This document shows positions 20,471 to 29,019 of a DNA stretch of 59,677 bases, piece after piece; positions within the stretch are counted from its first letter, which is position 1; every line of letters begins with the position of its first letter. The DNA comes from Rhodobium gokarnense (GTDB taxonomy: Bacteria; Pseudomonadota; Alphaproteobacteria; Rhizobiales; Rhodobiaceae), in the NCBI RefSeq assembly GCF_025961475.1, contig NZ_JAOQNS010000019.1, positions 1-59,677 on the forward strand, read 5' to 3'. The notes beneath the pieces are model-generated. The model was not told the origin of the DNA. It did not search any database and saw nothing but the letters and a program-made list of their open reading frames with translations. Position numbers and translations under genes: made by a program.

Positions 20471-20476
20471 GGAAGC

Positions 20477-20571
20477 GGGAGGTTGGCTGTGGACGTGCCA
20501 CTCGCCAACCGGGTCAGGTCCGGAAGGAAGCAGCCCTAACGAGATCGGTCCGGGTCACTGTTCAGCCTCCC
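20477..20571 (+). ncRNA. ffs: Bacterial small signal recognition particle RNA (4.5S RNA)
   Basis: Scaffold RNA of the signal recognition particle that pairs with Ffh to target nascent membrane proteins. The conserved domain-IV core is plain: GGTCAGGTCCGGAAGGAAGC followed by AGCCCTAAC, with the GGAA tetraloop. The ends pair as GGGAGGTTG with CAGCCTCCC, giving a transcript of about 95 nt. As in other alphaproteobacteria it lies immediately upstream of dnaX. Boundaries are from pairing and could shift by a few bases. Confidence 0.93.
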
Positions 20572-20650
20572 ACCCGCCCGCCGCCAGGGGATGGCGGCCG
20601 CGCCGCAGGCGAGCACGCGGATGCGGCGTGGGCATTGAGGTCCGCCCGAT

Positions 20651-22591
20651 ATGGCGCCGACACGGGCGCCCGCGGGCGAGGCGAGCGGTGATGACAGCGG
20701 CATGGACGGCACCTCTCAGACGGACGGCGCCCCTTCCACGGACGGTGCCCCTTCGCCCGAATCCGGGGCCTCCGGCGCCGGGACGACGGGCGTCTACCGC
20801 GTGCTTGCCCGCAAATACCGCCCGGAGACCTTCGAGGAGCTGATCGGCCAGGCGCCGATGGTCCGCACCCTGTCCAACGCCTTTGAGACCGGCCGCATCG
20901 CCCAGGCCTGGATGCTCACCGGCGTGCGCGGCGTCGGCAAGACGACGACCGCCCGCATTCTCGCCCGCGCTCTCAATTACGAAATCCCCGGCAAGATCGA
21001 CCAGCCGACCATCCACATGCCGGAGTTCGGCGAGCATTGCGCCGCCATCATGGAAGGCCGCCATGTCGACGTGGTGGAGATGGACGCCGCCTCCCACACC
21101 GGCATCGCCGACATCCGCGAGATCATCGAGCAGGTGCGCTACCGGCCGGTGTCGGCGCGCTACAAGGTCTACATCATCGATGAGGTGCACATGCTCTCCG
21201 CGGCGGCCTTCAACGGCTTGCTGAAGACGCTGGAAGAGCCGCCCGAGCACGTGAAGTTCGTTTTTGCGACCACGGAAATCCGCAAGGTGCCGGTGACCGT
21301 GCTGTCGCGCTGCCAGCGCTTTGACCTGCGGCGCATCGACGCCGATCTCCTGGTCGAGCATATGGCAAAGATCGCCTCGGCGGAGAACGTCGCGGTCGTC
21401 CCGGAGGCGCTGACCCTGATCGCCCGCGCCGCCGAGGGCTCGGCGCGCGATTCCCTGTCGCTGCTCGACCAGGCGATCGCCCATGCCGGCGGCAGCATCC
21501 GCACCGAGGATGTGCGCGACATGCTCGGCCTTGCCGACCGCGCCCGCGTCATCGACCTGTTCGCCAGGCTGATGGCCGGCGACGTCGCCGGCGCACTTGC
21601 CGAACTGGCGGGCCAGTACGAGGTCGGCGCCGATCCCGCCGTGGTGCTGATCGACCTTGCCGAATTCGTCCACTTGGTGACGCGGCTGAAATTCGCGGCC
21701 GATGCCGTCGGCGGCGTCGCCGTCACGGAGGAAGAGCGCCGCCGCGGCGGTGAATTCGCCGAGAGCCTGTCCGTCCGCGTGCTGTCGCGCGCCTGGCAGA
21801 TGCTCCTGAAAGGCATCCAGGAGGTGCAGACGGCACCAAAACCCCTTGCCGCGGCCGAGATGGTGCTGGTGCGGCTGTGCTATGCCGCCGACCTGCCGAC
21901 CCCGGACGAGGCCCTGAAGCTGCTGCGCGAGGGCGGCCCGGTGCCGACCCGCCCGGCGACGACCACCGGCAGCGCTGCGTCCGGGCCGAGCGCGCAAGCG
22001 ACGGCAGCGCCGCCGCGCGCCGACTATTCGTCCGCAGGGCGGGGCGGCGGCGACGGCCGCGCCCGGCTCAGCCTTGCCAGCGAGCGGGCCGCCCCCGACG
22101 CCATGGCGGACCTCACCGCGCCGGAACCGCTAGCGGCCACGTCCGCGCCGCAGGTCGCCGGGATCGTCCTTGCCTCCCTCGCCGATGTGGCCGAGCTTGC
22201 CCGCACACACCGGGACCTGAAGCTGAAGGACCAGGTCGAAACGCTGCTGCATCCGGTTCGCTTCGAGCCCGGCCGCATCGAGGTCGAACTGGAACCCGAT
22301 GCGCCTTCAGGCCTTCCCGGTGAACTCGGCGCCCGGCTCAGCGACTGGACCGGCACGCGCTGGGTGGTCACCGTTGCCCGCGAGGGCGGCGGCGCGACCC
22401 TGCGCCAGCGCCGCGACGCCGAGCGCGACCGCCTCCTTGCCGAGGCGAAGGAAGATCCCAATGTCGCGGCGATCCTTTCCGCCTTTCCCGGCGCCGAGAT
22501 CGTCGGCGTCCGCGTCACCAAACCGGAGCCGGCGGCGGCCGACCCGGACGCCGAGCCCGGCGACGGCGAGACGGACGACGACGCCGACTGA
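20651..22591 (+). CDS. dnaX: DNA polymerase III subunits gamma/tau (clamp loader)
   Basis: Clamp-loader ATPase of the replisome. The 646-residue protein opens with a low-complexity leader, then YRVLARKYRPETFEELIGQ at about 40. Walker A is GVRGVGKTTTARILARAL near 95-112, the DExx box is IIDEVHMLS and the sensor is LSRCQRFDLRRI. The zinc module typical of enterobacterial DnaX keeps only one recognisable Cys (GEHC), as is usual in alphaproteobacteria. The C-terminal third (proline/alanine-rich linker, then a conserved tail to GAEIVGVRV) corresponds to tau. I see no obvious slippery heptamer for gamma. The start could also be ATG 20702. First gene of dnaX-ybaB-recR. Confidence 0.94.
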   Translation: MAPTRAPAGEASGDDSGMDGTSQTDGAPSTDGAPSPESGASGAGTTGVYRVLARKYRPETFEELIGQAPMVRTLSNAFETGRIAQAWMLTGVRGVGKTTTARILARALNYEIPGKIDQPTIHMPEFGEHCAAIMEGRHVDVVEMDAASHTGIADIREIIEQVRYRPVSARYKVYIIDEVHMLSAAAFNGLLKTLEEPPEHVKFVFATTEIRKVPVTVLSRCQRFDLRRIDADLLVEHMAKIASAENVAVVPEALTLIARAAEGSARDSLSLLDQAIAHAGGSIRTEDVRDMLGLADRARVIDLFARLMAGDVAGALAELAGQYEVGADPAVVLIDLAEFVHLVTRLKFAADAVGGVAVTEEERRRGGEFAESLSVRVLSRAWQMLLKGIQEVQTAPKPLAAAEMVLVRLCYAADLPTPDEALKLLREGGPVPTRPATTTGSAASGPSAQATAAPPRADYSSAGRGGGDGRARLSLASERAAPDAMADLTAPEPLAATSAPQVAGIVLASLADVAELARTHRDLKLKDQVETLLHPVRFEPGRIEVELEPDAPSGLPGELGARLSDWTGTRWVVTVAREGGGATLRQRRDAERDRLLAEAKEDPNVAAILSAFPGAEIVGVRVTKPEPAAADPDAEPGDGETDDDAD

Positions 22592-22651
22592 CCGGGCGCG
22601 GATTTCAGGCAGCTTTTGACACCGATATCAGCCCACGCAAACGAGGACGCC

Positions 22652-22972
22652 ATGGATTTTCTGAAGATGATGAAGCAGGCCAAGGACCTGCAGGGCAAGA
22701 TGGCCGAGATGCAGCAGCAGATCGCCGAGATCGAGGTCGAGGGCAGCGCCGGCGCCGGCCTCGTCACGGCAACGCTCTCCGGCAAGGGCGAGCTGAAGGC
22801 CCTGAAGATCGATCCCTCGCTGGCAAAACCGGAAGAGATCGAGATCCTGGAGGACCTCGTGATGGCCGCCGTCAACGACGCGCGCGGCAAGAGCGAAGAG
22901 GTCATGCAGGAAAAGACCAAGGAAATGATGGGCGGCATGGGCCTGCCGCCGGGCATGAAGATGCCGTTCTGA
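22652..22972 (+). CDS. YbaB/EbfC-family nucleoid-associated protein
   Basis: Small DNA-binding dimer of 106 residues with the family core [23 protein letters not shown] at the N-terminus, [24 protein letters not shown] in the middle and a glycine/methionine-rich tail ([14 protein letters not shown]). GAGG five bases ahead of ATG 22652 decides the start over the upstream ATG. Lying between dnaX and recR, it follows the standard bacterial gene order and is thought to help recombination or nucleoid organisation. Confidence 0.94.
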   Translation: MDFLKMMKQAKDLQGKMAEMQQQIAEIEVEGSAGAGLVTATLSGKGELKALKIDPSLAKPEEIEILEDLVMAAVNDARGKSEEVMQEKTKEMMGGMGLPPGMKMPF

Positions 22973-23321
22973 GGAAGCGAGTGGCGGATGGGACGCGGAT
23001 TTCTCGTTGCGCGTCTTCTACTCTGAGCGTCCTTGCTGGCCTCGAACGATGCCGTCTTTGCTCGGCCTCACCCTTCACTCCGCGTCACCACCGGGCTTGA
23101 CCCGGTGGTCCATGATGAGGGAGCGGCAGGGCGCAATGCCCGATGGATTGCCGGGTCAAGCCCGGTAATGACGCCGAGAAGGGGAAAAGCGCCGGCGAGG
23201 TCGCGCCAGCCGGACGATCCGGCAACCGCCGCAAGCCCGCCGCTCCGTTGAAAAACGAAAACCGAACAGTCGGCAAAGCGCATAATGTGCCTTGCGCAAT
23301 CTCCAGGGAACGACACGACAC
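22973..23321. other. Intergenic region between ybaB and recR
   Basis: These 349 bases carry no supported gene. The main content is the inverted-repeat element at 23083-23173. A ribosome binding site for recR is weak (CAGGGAACG about ten bases ahead). The gap is unusually long for the dnaX-ybaB-recR unit, and the repeat insertion probably explains this. Confidence 0.5.
23083..23173. repeat. Inverted-repeat element (GGGCTTGACCCGG type) between ybaB and recR
   Basis: Two 31-base arms, 23083-23113 and 23143-23173, are reverse complements with about five mismatches; each holds its own palindrome built on CCGGGCTTGACCCGG. The transcript would fold into a strong hairpin. This motif type is widespread as a dispersed intergenic repeat in alphaproteobacteria, and it shares the ATGGATTGC and AATGACG ends with the other repeat family in this window. 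Confidence 0.7.
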
Positions 23322-23930
23322 ATGACGGCGAGTTCGCCCATCGGACCGGAAATCGAGCGGCTGATCCAGTTGCTGGCCAAGCTGCCGGGGCTGGGCCCGC
23401 GCTCGGCCCGCCGGGCGGCGCTGCACCTGGTGAAGAAGAAAGAGTCCCTGCTGGTGCCGCTCGCCGCCGCCATGGCGGCTGCCCGGGACACCATCGTCAC
23501 CTGCCAGGTCTGCGGCAACATCGATACCGCCGATCCCTGCACCCTGTGCCGCGATCCGCGCCGCGACCCGTCCGTCATCGTCGTCGTCGAAGACGTCGCC
23601 GACCTCTGGGCGCTGGAGCGCGCCGGCGCCGTCAGCGGCCGCTATCACGTGCTCGGCGGCGTCCTGTCCGCCCTCGACGGCGTCGGCCCGGAGGACCTCA
23701 ACGTGGAAAGCCTGATCGATCGGGCACGCGAGGACGGGGTGAAGGAGATCATCTTCGCCGTCAATGCGACGGTCGAAGGCCAGACGACGGCCCACTACGT
23801 CTCCGACCAGCTCGCCGGCCTCGATGTCAAGATCTCGCGGCTCGCCCACGGCGTTCCCGTCGGCGGCGAGCTCGACTATCTCGACGAAGGAACGCTCGCC
23901 GCCGCCATCCGCCAGCGCACGGCGCTCTGA
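23322..23930 (+). CDS. recR: Recombination mediator protein RecR
   Basis: Acts with RecF/RecO to load RecA at single-strand gaps. The 202-residue protein has the N-terminal helix-hairpin-helix ([21 protein letters not shown]), a four-cysteine zinc motif ([16 protein letters not shown], about 61-76) and the Toprim domain starting [14 protein letters not shown]. The C-terminal Walker-B-like region contains [25 protein letters not shown] 23322 is preferred; a TTG at 23292 in frame would add ten residues. Confidence 0.95.
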   Translation: MTASSPIGPEIERLIQLLAKLPGLGPRSARRAALHLVKKKESLLVPLAAAMAAARDTIVTCQVCGNIDTADPCTLCRDPRRDPSVIVVVEDVADLWALERAGAVSGRYHVLGGVLSALDGVGPEDLNVESLIDRAREDGVKEIIFAVNATVEGQTTAHYVSDQLAGLDVKISRLAHGVPVGGELDYLDEGTLAAAIRQRTAL

Positions 23931-23961
23931 CGCCACGCTACGCCATGCCGGCGCGGGCCGA

Positions 23962-24966
23962 TCAGGAGATCGGAAAGCCGCGCTGCGCTGCCAGGTCGCG
24001 CAGCGACTTCTCCGGCCGCGCGCCCACATGGGTGATCACCTCGGAAGCCGCGATGCCGCCGAGCTCGGCGCAGTCGGCATGGTCGAAGTCCCGCGACAGG
24101 CCGAACAGGAAGCCGGAGGCATAGAGGTCGCCGGCGCCGGTGAGGTCCACCACCCGGTCGACCGGGGCGGCGGCAACCTCGGTCGTCTCCTCGCCGCAGA
24201 CCACCATCGAGCCCTTGGCGCCGAGCGTGATGACCGCGAGCGGCGCATCCTGGCGGACGGCCGCGATCGCGGTCGCCAGATCCGCGGTCTGGTAGAGCGC
24301 GTGGATCTCGTGCTCGTTGGAGAACAGGACGTCGACGAGGCCGCTGCGCACCAGGTCCAGGAACTCCTCGCGGAAGCGATCGACGCAGAAGGAATCCGAC
24401 AGCGTCAGCGCCACCTTGCGGCCGGCCTCGTGGGCATATTTGGCCGCCGTGCGGAACGCTTCCTTGGCTGCCGGGGGGTCCCACAGATAGCCTTCCAGAT
24501 AGGTGACCGCGGCGGCCGCCACCGTGTCGCGGTCGATGTCGGCCGGGGTCAGCTCCTGGCTGGCGCCGAGATAGGTGTTCATGGTCCGCTCGCCGTCCGG
24601 CGAGATCAGGATCATGCAGCGCGCGGTCGGCGATCCGTCGACCAGCGTCGGCGTGTCGAAGCCGACGCCGAAGGCGCGGATGTCGTGGCGATAGGCATGG
24701 CCGACATCGTCGTCGGCGACCTTGCCGACGAACGCGGCCGAGCCGCCGAACGAGGAGACGCCGGAGACGGTGTTGCCGGCGCAGCCGCCCGAAGCGCCGA
24801 CGGCCGGACCCATCTTGGCATAGAGCCGTTCGGCTTCCTCGGTCTCGACCAGGCGCATGGAGCCCTTGATCAGGTTCTCCTGGACGAGGAAATCGTCCTC
24901 CACATGGGCGAAAAGGTCGTAGATGGCGTTGCCGATGCCGAGGACATCGAAGCGGGTGTCGGTCAT
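23962..24966 (-). CDS. PfkB-family carbohydrate/adenosine kinase
   Basis: The 334-residue ribokinase-fold kinase has the N-terminal GIGNAIYDLFAHVEDDFLVQ, the GGCAGNTVSG substrate motif near 60, GASQEL, and the catalytic DLTGAGDLYASGF motif near 285. Sequence style matches the alphaproteobacterial PfkB group usually annotated as adenosine kinase, which phosphorylates adenosine to AMP, but sugar substrates cannot be excluded. The start ATG 24966 is chosen because homologous N-termini begin close to this point and GGAG lies upstream; the frame is open to 25350 but that part overlaps the divergent promoter region. Confidence 0.87.
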   Translation of the reverse strand: MTDTRFDVLGIGNAIYDLFAHVEDDFLVQENLIKGSMRLVETEEAERLYAKMGPAVGASGGCAGNTVSGVSSFGGSAAFVGKVADDDVGHAYRHDIRAFGVGFDTPTLVDGSPTARCMILISPDGERTMNTYLGASQELTPADIDRDTVAAAAVTYLEGYLWDPPAAKEAFRTAAKYAHEAGRKVALTLSDSFCVDRFREEFLDLVRSGLVDVLFSNEHEIHALYQTADLATAIAAVRQDAPLAVITLGAKGSMVVCGEETTEVAAAPVDRVVDLTGAGDLYASGFLFGLSRDFDHADCAELGGIAASEVITHVGARPEKSLRDLAAQRGFPIS

Positions 24967-25155
24967 GGAGCCGGTCTCCGGAACGCTGCGTTGCTGGGGG
25001 CCGCTCTGCCGGTCGCCGGTGCGGGAGGAAAAGGCGCCAACCCGGGAGCGTTTGAACGAATGCAACGTGCAAATGTGGAACAACGCCGCCTTTTGCCATA
25101 ACAGGTCGGTGCCGCGCAATGCGCGGAAGGGAACCGGGCAAACGGGAGGAAATGT

Positions 25156-25899
25156 GTGTCGCCGGAGCAACTCGCAATCGTCGCCGCCGGTCTCTTCTTC
25201 GCTGCCTTCGTCAAGGGCGCGACGGGCCTCGGCTTTTCCACCTCCGCGCTGCCGGTGCTGGCGCTCGCCATCGGCCTGAAGGCGGCGATGCCCCTCGTCA
25301 TCGTCCCGTCCCTGATCAGCAACAGCCTGGTGATGATCGAGGCCGGGCACTTCCGCACGACCCTTTCGCGGTTCCGCTGGCTCTACCTGGCAAGCCTGCC
25401 GGGGCTCGTCCTCGGGCTATACCTCCTGGACCGGGTGGATGGGGTTGCGGCCGGCGCCGTGCTCGGCGTCGTGCTGGCGCTCTACGGGGCCTTTGCGCTT
25501 GCCAGCCCGGAGCTTGTCGTGCCGCGCCGGCTGGAGGCGCCGCTGGCGCCGCCGACCGGGTTCCTGGCCGGTTTCTTCAACGGCCTGACGGGCTCGCAAC
25601 TGATGCCGATCCTGCCCTACCTGATGGCGCTCAGGCTGGAGCCGGACCGCTTCATCCAGGCGATCAACATCTCGTTCTGCCTGTCGAGCGCGGTGATGGC
25701 CGTCGGGCTCGCCAAGATCGGCCTGATGACCTGGCACACCCTGGCGATCTCGATCGCCGGCCTCGTCCCGGTCTTTGCCGGCATCAAGGCGGGAACGGCC
25801 CTTCGCCGCCGCCTGTCGGTGGACGCGTTCCGGCGCCTCGTCCTGGTGGTGCTGATCGTGCTCGGAGCGGCGCTGGTCGTCCGCCCCGTGCTCGGCTGA
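25156..25899 (+). CDS. TauE/SafE-family sulfite/anion exporter
   Basis: Integral membrane protein of 247 residues with about eight hydrophobic segments. The family hallmark FVKGATGLGFSTSALPVLALAIGLKAAMPLVIVPSL lies at the N-terminus and a second, related half begins GFLAGFFNGLTGSQLMPILPYLMAL near 137. TauE/SafE proteins are thought to export sulfite, sulfoacetate or other organosulfur anions; the substrate here is not shown by context. It starts with GTG at 25156, supported by GGGAGGA five bases upstream. Confidence 0.88.
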   Translation: MSPEQLAIVAAGLFFAAFVKGATGLGFSTSALPVLALAIGLKAAMPLVIVPSLISNSLVMIEAGHFRTTLSRFRWLYLASLPGLVLGLYLLDRVDGVAAGAVLGVVLALYGAFALASPELVVPRRLEAPLAPPTGFLAGFFNGLTGSQLMPILPYLMALRLEPDRFIQAINISFCLSSAVMAVGLAKIGLMTWHTLAISIAGLVPVFAGIKAGTALRRRLSVDAFRRLVLVVLIVLGAALVVRPVLG

Positions 25900-25908
25900 G
25901 TGCGGCGC

Positions 25909-26523
25909 TCAGGCCGGCGGCGCCGTCGCCTCCATGGAGGGGCGCTTGGCGAAGGCGTCGTACCAGGCGGCAAGCTGCGGCCGCGCCTCGCGCCAGTTGA
26001 TGTCGGCGAAGCGGAAATCGAGATAGCCGAGCGCGCAGCCGACGGCGATCTGCCCCAGCGTCATCGGCCCGGTCAGGATCTCCATCCAGTGCGCCTCCAG
26101 CTCGTCGAGCGCGGTGTCGATCTTGGCCATCTGGCCGTTCAGCCAGGGCTCGTTGCGCTTGTCCTCGTCGCGTAGCGTCAGTTCATAGCGCACCAGGACC
26201 GCCGCATCGGACAGCCCGTCGGCGAGCGCCTCCAGCGTCAGCGCGGCAAAGCGCTTGATGCCCGAAGCCGGGATCAGCGGCGCGCCCTCGTGCTGGGTGT
26301 CGAGGAAGGCGGCGATCACCCGGCTGTCGAACAGGACGGAATCGTCGTCGAGCACCAGCGTCGGGATCTTGCCGAGCGGGTTCTGGATGACGACGTTCTC
26401 GTCCCGGTCGATCGGGTGGGCGGCGGCGGATATCTTTTCGATCTTGTCGGCGATCCCGGCCTCATGGGCCAGCACCATGACCTTGCGCACGAACGGCGAC
26501 GTCTGGGAAAAGAACAGCTTCAT
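25909..26523 (-). CDS. Glutathione S-transferase family protein
   Basis: The 204-residue protein has the thioredoxin-like N-terminal domain (MKLFFSQTSPFVRKVMVLAHEAG, then NPLGKIPTLVLDDDSVLFDSRVIAAFLD with the cis-proline and the SRV/Ser-type glutathione contacts) and an all-helical C-terminal domain. The likely catalytic residue is Ser in QTSPFVRK. The substrate is unknown. ATG 26523 has TTGGAGG seven bases upstream. It is convergent with the TauE/SafE gene, nine bases apart. Confidence 0.9.
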   Translation of the reverse strand: MKLFFSQTSPFVRKVMVLAHEAGIADKIEKISAAAHPIDRDENVVIQNPLGKIPTLVLDDDSVLFDSRVIAAFLDTQHEGAPLIPASGIKRFAALTLEALADGLSDAAVLVRYELTLRDEDKRNEPWLNGQMAKIDTALDELEAHWMEILTGPMTLGQIAVGCALGYLDFRFADINWREARPQLAAWYDAFAKRPSMEATAPPA

Positions 26524-26857
26524 CAATCAGCCTCCAAGGATCGGCCCGCCATGAAAAGGGCCACCGCGGAGCCGCCAGTGGCCGGGATCGGACCCGCCGC
26601 ATCGGCTCTGCTCGGGCCGCGCGGTACGGTTTGAATGCGGTCCACGGGGGCGTCGGCGATGCGCCACCCCCCGTGAATTCCCTTAGGCCCAACCCTTAAT
26701 CTATCCGGCAAGGGGAGGAAAGGGGCAATCGGCTACCGCCCTGTCAGGCGAACGGGCCGCGCGAAAAAGCGGAACCCTCGATTGCCGGACGTATTCGAAA
26801 GCCCTAAAGTATCAAGGTCGACACCCGAATGCCTGCGATCCGAAAGGCGGCCGAAAG
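26524..26857. promoter_or_regulatory. Divergent intergenic region between GST and the hypC operon
   Basis: These 334 bases hold the promoters of the glutathione S-transferase and of hypC-hybE-hupK. I looked for FNR-type (TTGAT-N4-ATCAA) and NtrC/sigma-54 sites, as might be expected for hydrogenase accessory genes, and found none that I would defend. No gene is supported. Confidence 0.4.
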
Positions 26858-27103
26858 ATGTGCCTCGCCGTTCCCGCCAGAGTGCTCTCCGTCGACGGTG
26901 CCACCGCCGTCGTCGAACGCTATGGCGCGGAGCTGACCGTGAGCCTTGCCATGTTGCCGGAACCGGTCGCGGCCGGCGATTTCGTGGTCCTGCAGATGCA
27001 GCGCTTTGCCGTCGCCAAGATGGACGCGGAGACGGCCGCGGAATCCTACCGGCTGTTCGACGACATCCTGGAGGCCATCGGCGAGCGGGAGCGGCCGCAA
27101 TGA
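26858..27103 (+). CDS. HypC/HybG/HupF-family hydrogenase maturation chaperone
   Basis: Small chaperone of 81 residues that, with HypD, carries the Fe(CN)2CO unit to the large subunit of [NiFe] hydrogenases. It begins with the diagnostic MCLAVPARV, in which Cys2 is the essential residue, and continues with VSLAMLPEPVAAGDFVVLQMQRFAVAKMD. It is as short as classical HypC. Its stop overlaps the start of a HybE-family gene (ATGA), so they form an operon. The hydrogenase structural genes are not in the window. Confidence 0.9.
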   Translation: MCLAVPARVLSVDGATAVVERYGAELTVSLAMLPEPVAAGDFVVLQMQRFAVAKMDAETAAESYRLFDDILEAIGERERPQ

Positions 27104-27588
27104 GCGGCGCACCGGGCGAGGCCTCCGGCGGGCCGATGGCCGAGCGCCTTGCCGCGCTCGTTGCCGACTTTGCCGAGGTCGGCGAGACCCAGATGCGCGA
27201 CCTGCCGGTCTATAATCGCAATGTCGAAATCGAGACCATGGGCTTCCGGCCCTATTGCGCGGACTATCTTGGCGTTCTCATCGCGCCGTGGTTCATCAGC
27301 GTGGTCGCCCTGCCGCGAGTCTGGGCGCCGGAACGCGCCGGCACCGGCCAGGCGAGCCACTTCCTGCCCTCCGGGCCGGAGGTGTTCCTGGAGGCGTTTT
27401 CCGAAAAGATCGGCGCCTATGCCTCGCTGTCGCTGGTGACCGCGCTTTTCCATATCCACAGCCAGGACGACGCCCGCAAGGAGGCCCGCGAGGGGCTTGT
27501 GAAGCTGATGACGCCGGTCGCCGCCGGCCGGGCGAAAAAACAGACGGCGATGTCCCGCCGCGACCTCTTCAGGGGCAGGGTGCGATAG
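27100..27588 (+). CDS. [NiFe]-hydrogenase assembly chaperone, HybE/HupJ family
   Basis: The 162-residue protein matches the HybE/HupJ family: TQMRDLPVYNRNVEIETMGFRPYCADYLGVLIAPWFISVVALP near 30-75, then SHFLPSGPEVFLE and a C-terminal tail ending MSRRDLFRG, the same terminal motif seen in this family. HybE-type proteins help assemble or Tat-export the small subunit. The start overlaps the hypC stop; ATG 27136 is an internal alternative. It is followed by hupK after 68 bp. Confidence 0.87.
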   Translation: MSGAPGEASGGPMAERLAALVADFAEVGETQMRDLPVYNRNVEIETMGFRPYCADYLGVLIAPWFISVVALPRVWAPERAGTGQASHFLPSGPEVFLEAFSEKIGAYASLSLVTALFHIHSQDDARKEAREGLVKLMTPVAAGRAKKQTAMSRRDLFRGRVR

Positions 27589-27640
27589 CGCCGGGCGATC
27601 CGAAGAAAACGACACGGGCGGACCGGACAGCACCGGCCGA

Positions 27641-27650
27641 GGGGGGGGGG
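27641..27650 (+). repeat. Homopolymeric G10 tract in the hupK ribosome binding region
   Basis: Ten consecutive G residues end six bases before the hupK ATG, so the tract itself must serve as the Shine-Dalgarno sequence (GAGGGGGG). Such tracts are prone to slippage in replication and to sequencing error. Confidence 0.8.
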
Positions 27651-27656
27651 TAAAAA

Positions 27657-28880
27657 ATGTCCAGCGATATCGGAGACAGGATCGGCCAGCGCGACTGCGG
27701 CATCGAGGGCCGCCTTGCCGTGCGGCTTGAGGTTTCGGATGGCGCGGTCCGCGCTGTCGACATTTCCTCCACCCGCCCACTCGGTGCGGCGTCGGTGCTG
27801 GAAGGCCGCGAGGTCATGGACGCGATCAAGTCGCTGCGGCTGCTCTACAGCCTCTGCGGCACCGCCCACACGGTCGCCGGGCTTGAGGCCGCCGAAGACG
27901 CGCTCGGAATCGCCCCGGCGCCGGCCGTGACGTCCGCGCGCCGCCTGCTGGTCGCCGGTGAGGCGCTCGGCCAGGCGATGTGGCGCCTGATGCTCGACCT
28001 GCCCCAGATGGCCGGCGAGGAGACCGCCTTCGACGCCCTGCGCGATGCCCGCGCCCGCATCGCGCGGCTCGCCAAGACCGTCTATCCGCGCACCGACTGG
28101 GTTCGACTGGGGGGCGCCGGCGCCGATCCGAAGCCGGCAAAGGTCACGGCCTTCGCCAACACCATGGAGGAGATCGCCCGGCTCGGCATTTTCGGCCCGG
28201 ACGTGCGCGCCGCCGAGGTCCTCGCCACCCCCGAGGCACTCGCCATGTGGGCGGCGCGCGGCGCAACGCCGATCGCCCGTGTCGTGCGGACCGTGCTCGA
28301 TCGGGACCTTGCCGGCTTCGGCGCGGCAGCAACGCCGCCGCTGCCGGACCTCGATCGCAAATGGTTGGCGGAGCAGCTTGCCGGAGAGGCGGGCAGGGCC
28401 TTCGCGGCCCGCCCGGAGATCGACGGCACGGCGTACCAGACCGGGGCAGGGGCCACCTATCGCGGCCATCCGCTGATCGTCGACCTGACCCAGACCCACG
28501 GCGCCGGGCTCCTCGCCCAGCTTGCCGCCCGCATCGTCTCCGTTGACGCCTTGATCACGGACATTCGCAAGATCGCCGGGGAATTGGAGGCGAAGGACGA
28601 GACGGCCGAGCCCGGCGCCCCGGCCCGCGCCAGCGGCGCCGGTGTCGCCACGGTCGAGACCGCCCGGGGCCTCCTCGCCCATTACGTGGAGATCGAGGGC
28701 GGGCGCACGGCCACATACCGCATTCTGGCGCCAACGGAATGGAATTTTCACCCCGAGGGGGTGCTCGCTACGGGGCTCAAGGGTGCTGGCGCTGAGGAAG
28801 TGTCGCGGCTGAAGGAAGCCGCGTCGCTGCTTGTCACCGCCATCGATCCATGCGTTCAGTTCGACGTGGAGATCGTCTAG
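27657..28880 (+). CDS. HupK/HoxV-like hydrogenase expression/formation protein (large-subunit paralogue)
   Basis: The 407-residue protein resembles a degenerate [NiFe]-hydrogenase large subunit. Near residue 65 it has YSLCGTAHTV where a real large subunit has the CGVCxxxH pair, and it ends DPCVQFDVEIV where the enzyme has DPCxxCxxH. Thus one cysteine of each Ni-binding pair is kept and the other lost, which is the pattern of HupK/HoxV, proposed scaffolds for building the Fe(CN)2CO cofactor. It is the last gene of hypC-hybE-hupK and ends just before a palindromic repeat that may stop transcription. Confidence 0.8.
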   Translation: MSSDIGDRIGQRDCGIEGRLAVRLEVSDGAVRAVDISSTRPLGAASVLEGREVMDAIKSLRLLYSLCGTAHTVAGLEAAEDALGIAPAPAVTSARRLLVAGEALGQAMWRLMLDLPQMAGEETAFDALRDARARIARLAKTVYPRTDWVRLGGAGADPKPAKVTAFANTMEEIARLGIFGPDVRAAEVLATPEALAMWAARGATPIARVVRTVLDRDLAGFGAAATPPLPDLDRKWLAEQLAGEAGRAFAARPEIDGTAYQTGAGATYRGHPLIVDLTQTHGAGLLAQLAARIVSVDALITDIRKIAGELEAKDETAEPGAPARASGAGVATVETARGLLAHYVEIEGGRTATYRILAPTEWNFHPEGVLATGLKGAGAEEVSRLKEAASLLVTAIDPCVQFDVEIV

Positions 28881-28893
28881 CAGGCGCCGCTGT

Positions 28894-28983
28894 CTGGATT
28901 GCTTCGCTGCGCTCGCAATGACGTTTTTCTCTATGATTTCAGCGTCATTGCGAGGAGGCCGCCAGGCCGACGCGGCAATCCAG
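28894..28983. repeat. Palindromic intergenic repeat between hupK and the Lrp gene
   Basis: Arms CTGGATTGC...CTCGCAATGACG (28894-28923) and CGTCATTGCGAG...GCAATCCAG (28943-28983) pair perfectly over 12 and 9 bases, with a T-rich loop. Lying between two convergent genes it could act as a bidirectional terminator. Same family as 58-182 and 59587-59640. Confidence 0.75.
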
Positions 28984-29019
28984 GGCCACGTGCACGGCGC
29001 CCACCGTCATCCCCACCCC

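Noticed and set aside
26782-27588. Longer frame making HybE start upstream of hypC
   Set aside because: The extra N-terminus overlaps hypC out of frame; the ATG overlapping the hypC stop gives the normal HybE/HupJ length.
28894-28983. Possible insertion-sequence ends or miniature transposon
   Set aside because: No transposase, no target-site duplication visible, and the arms match a dispersed palindromic repeat also found at the window ends.
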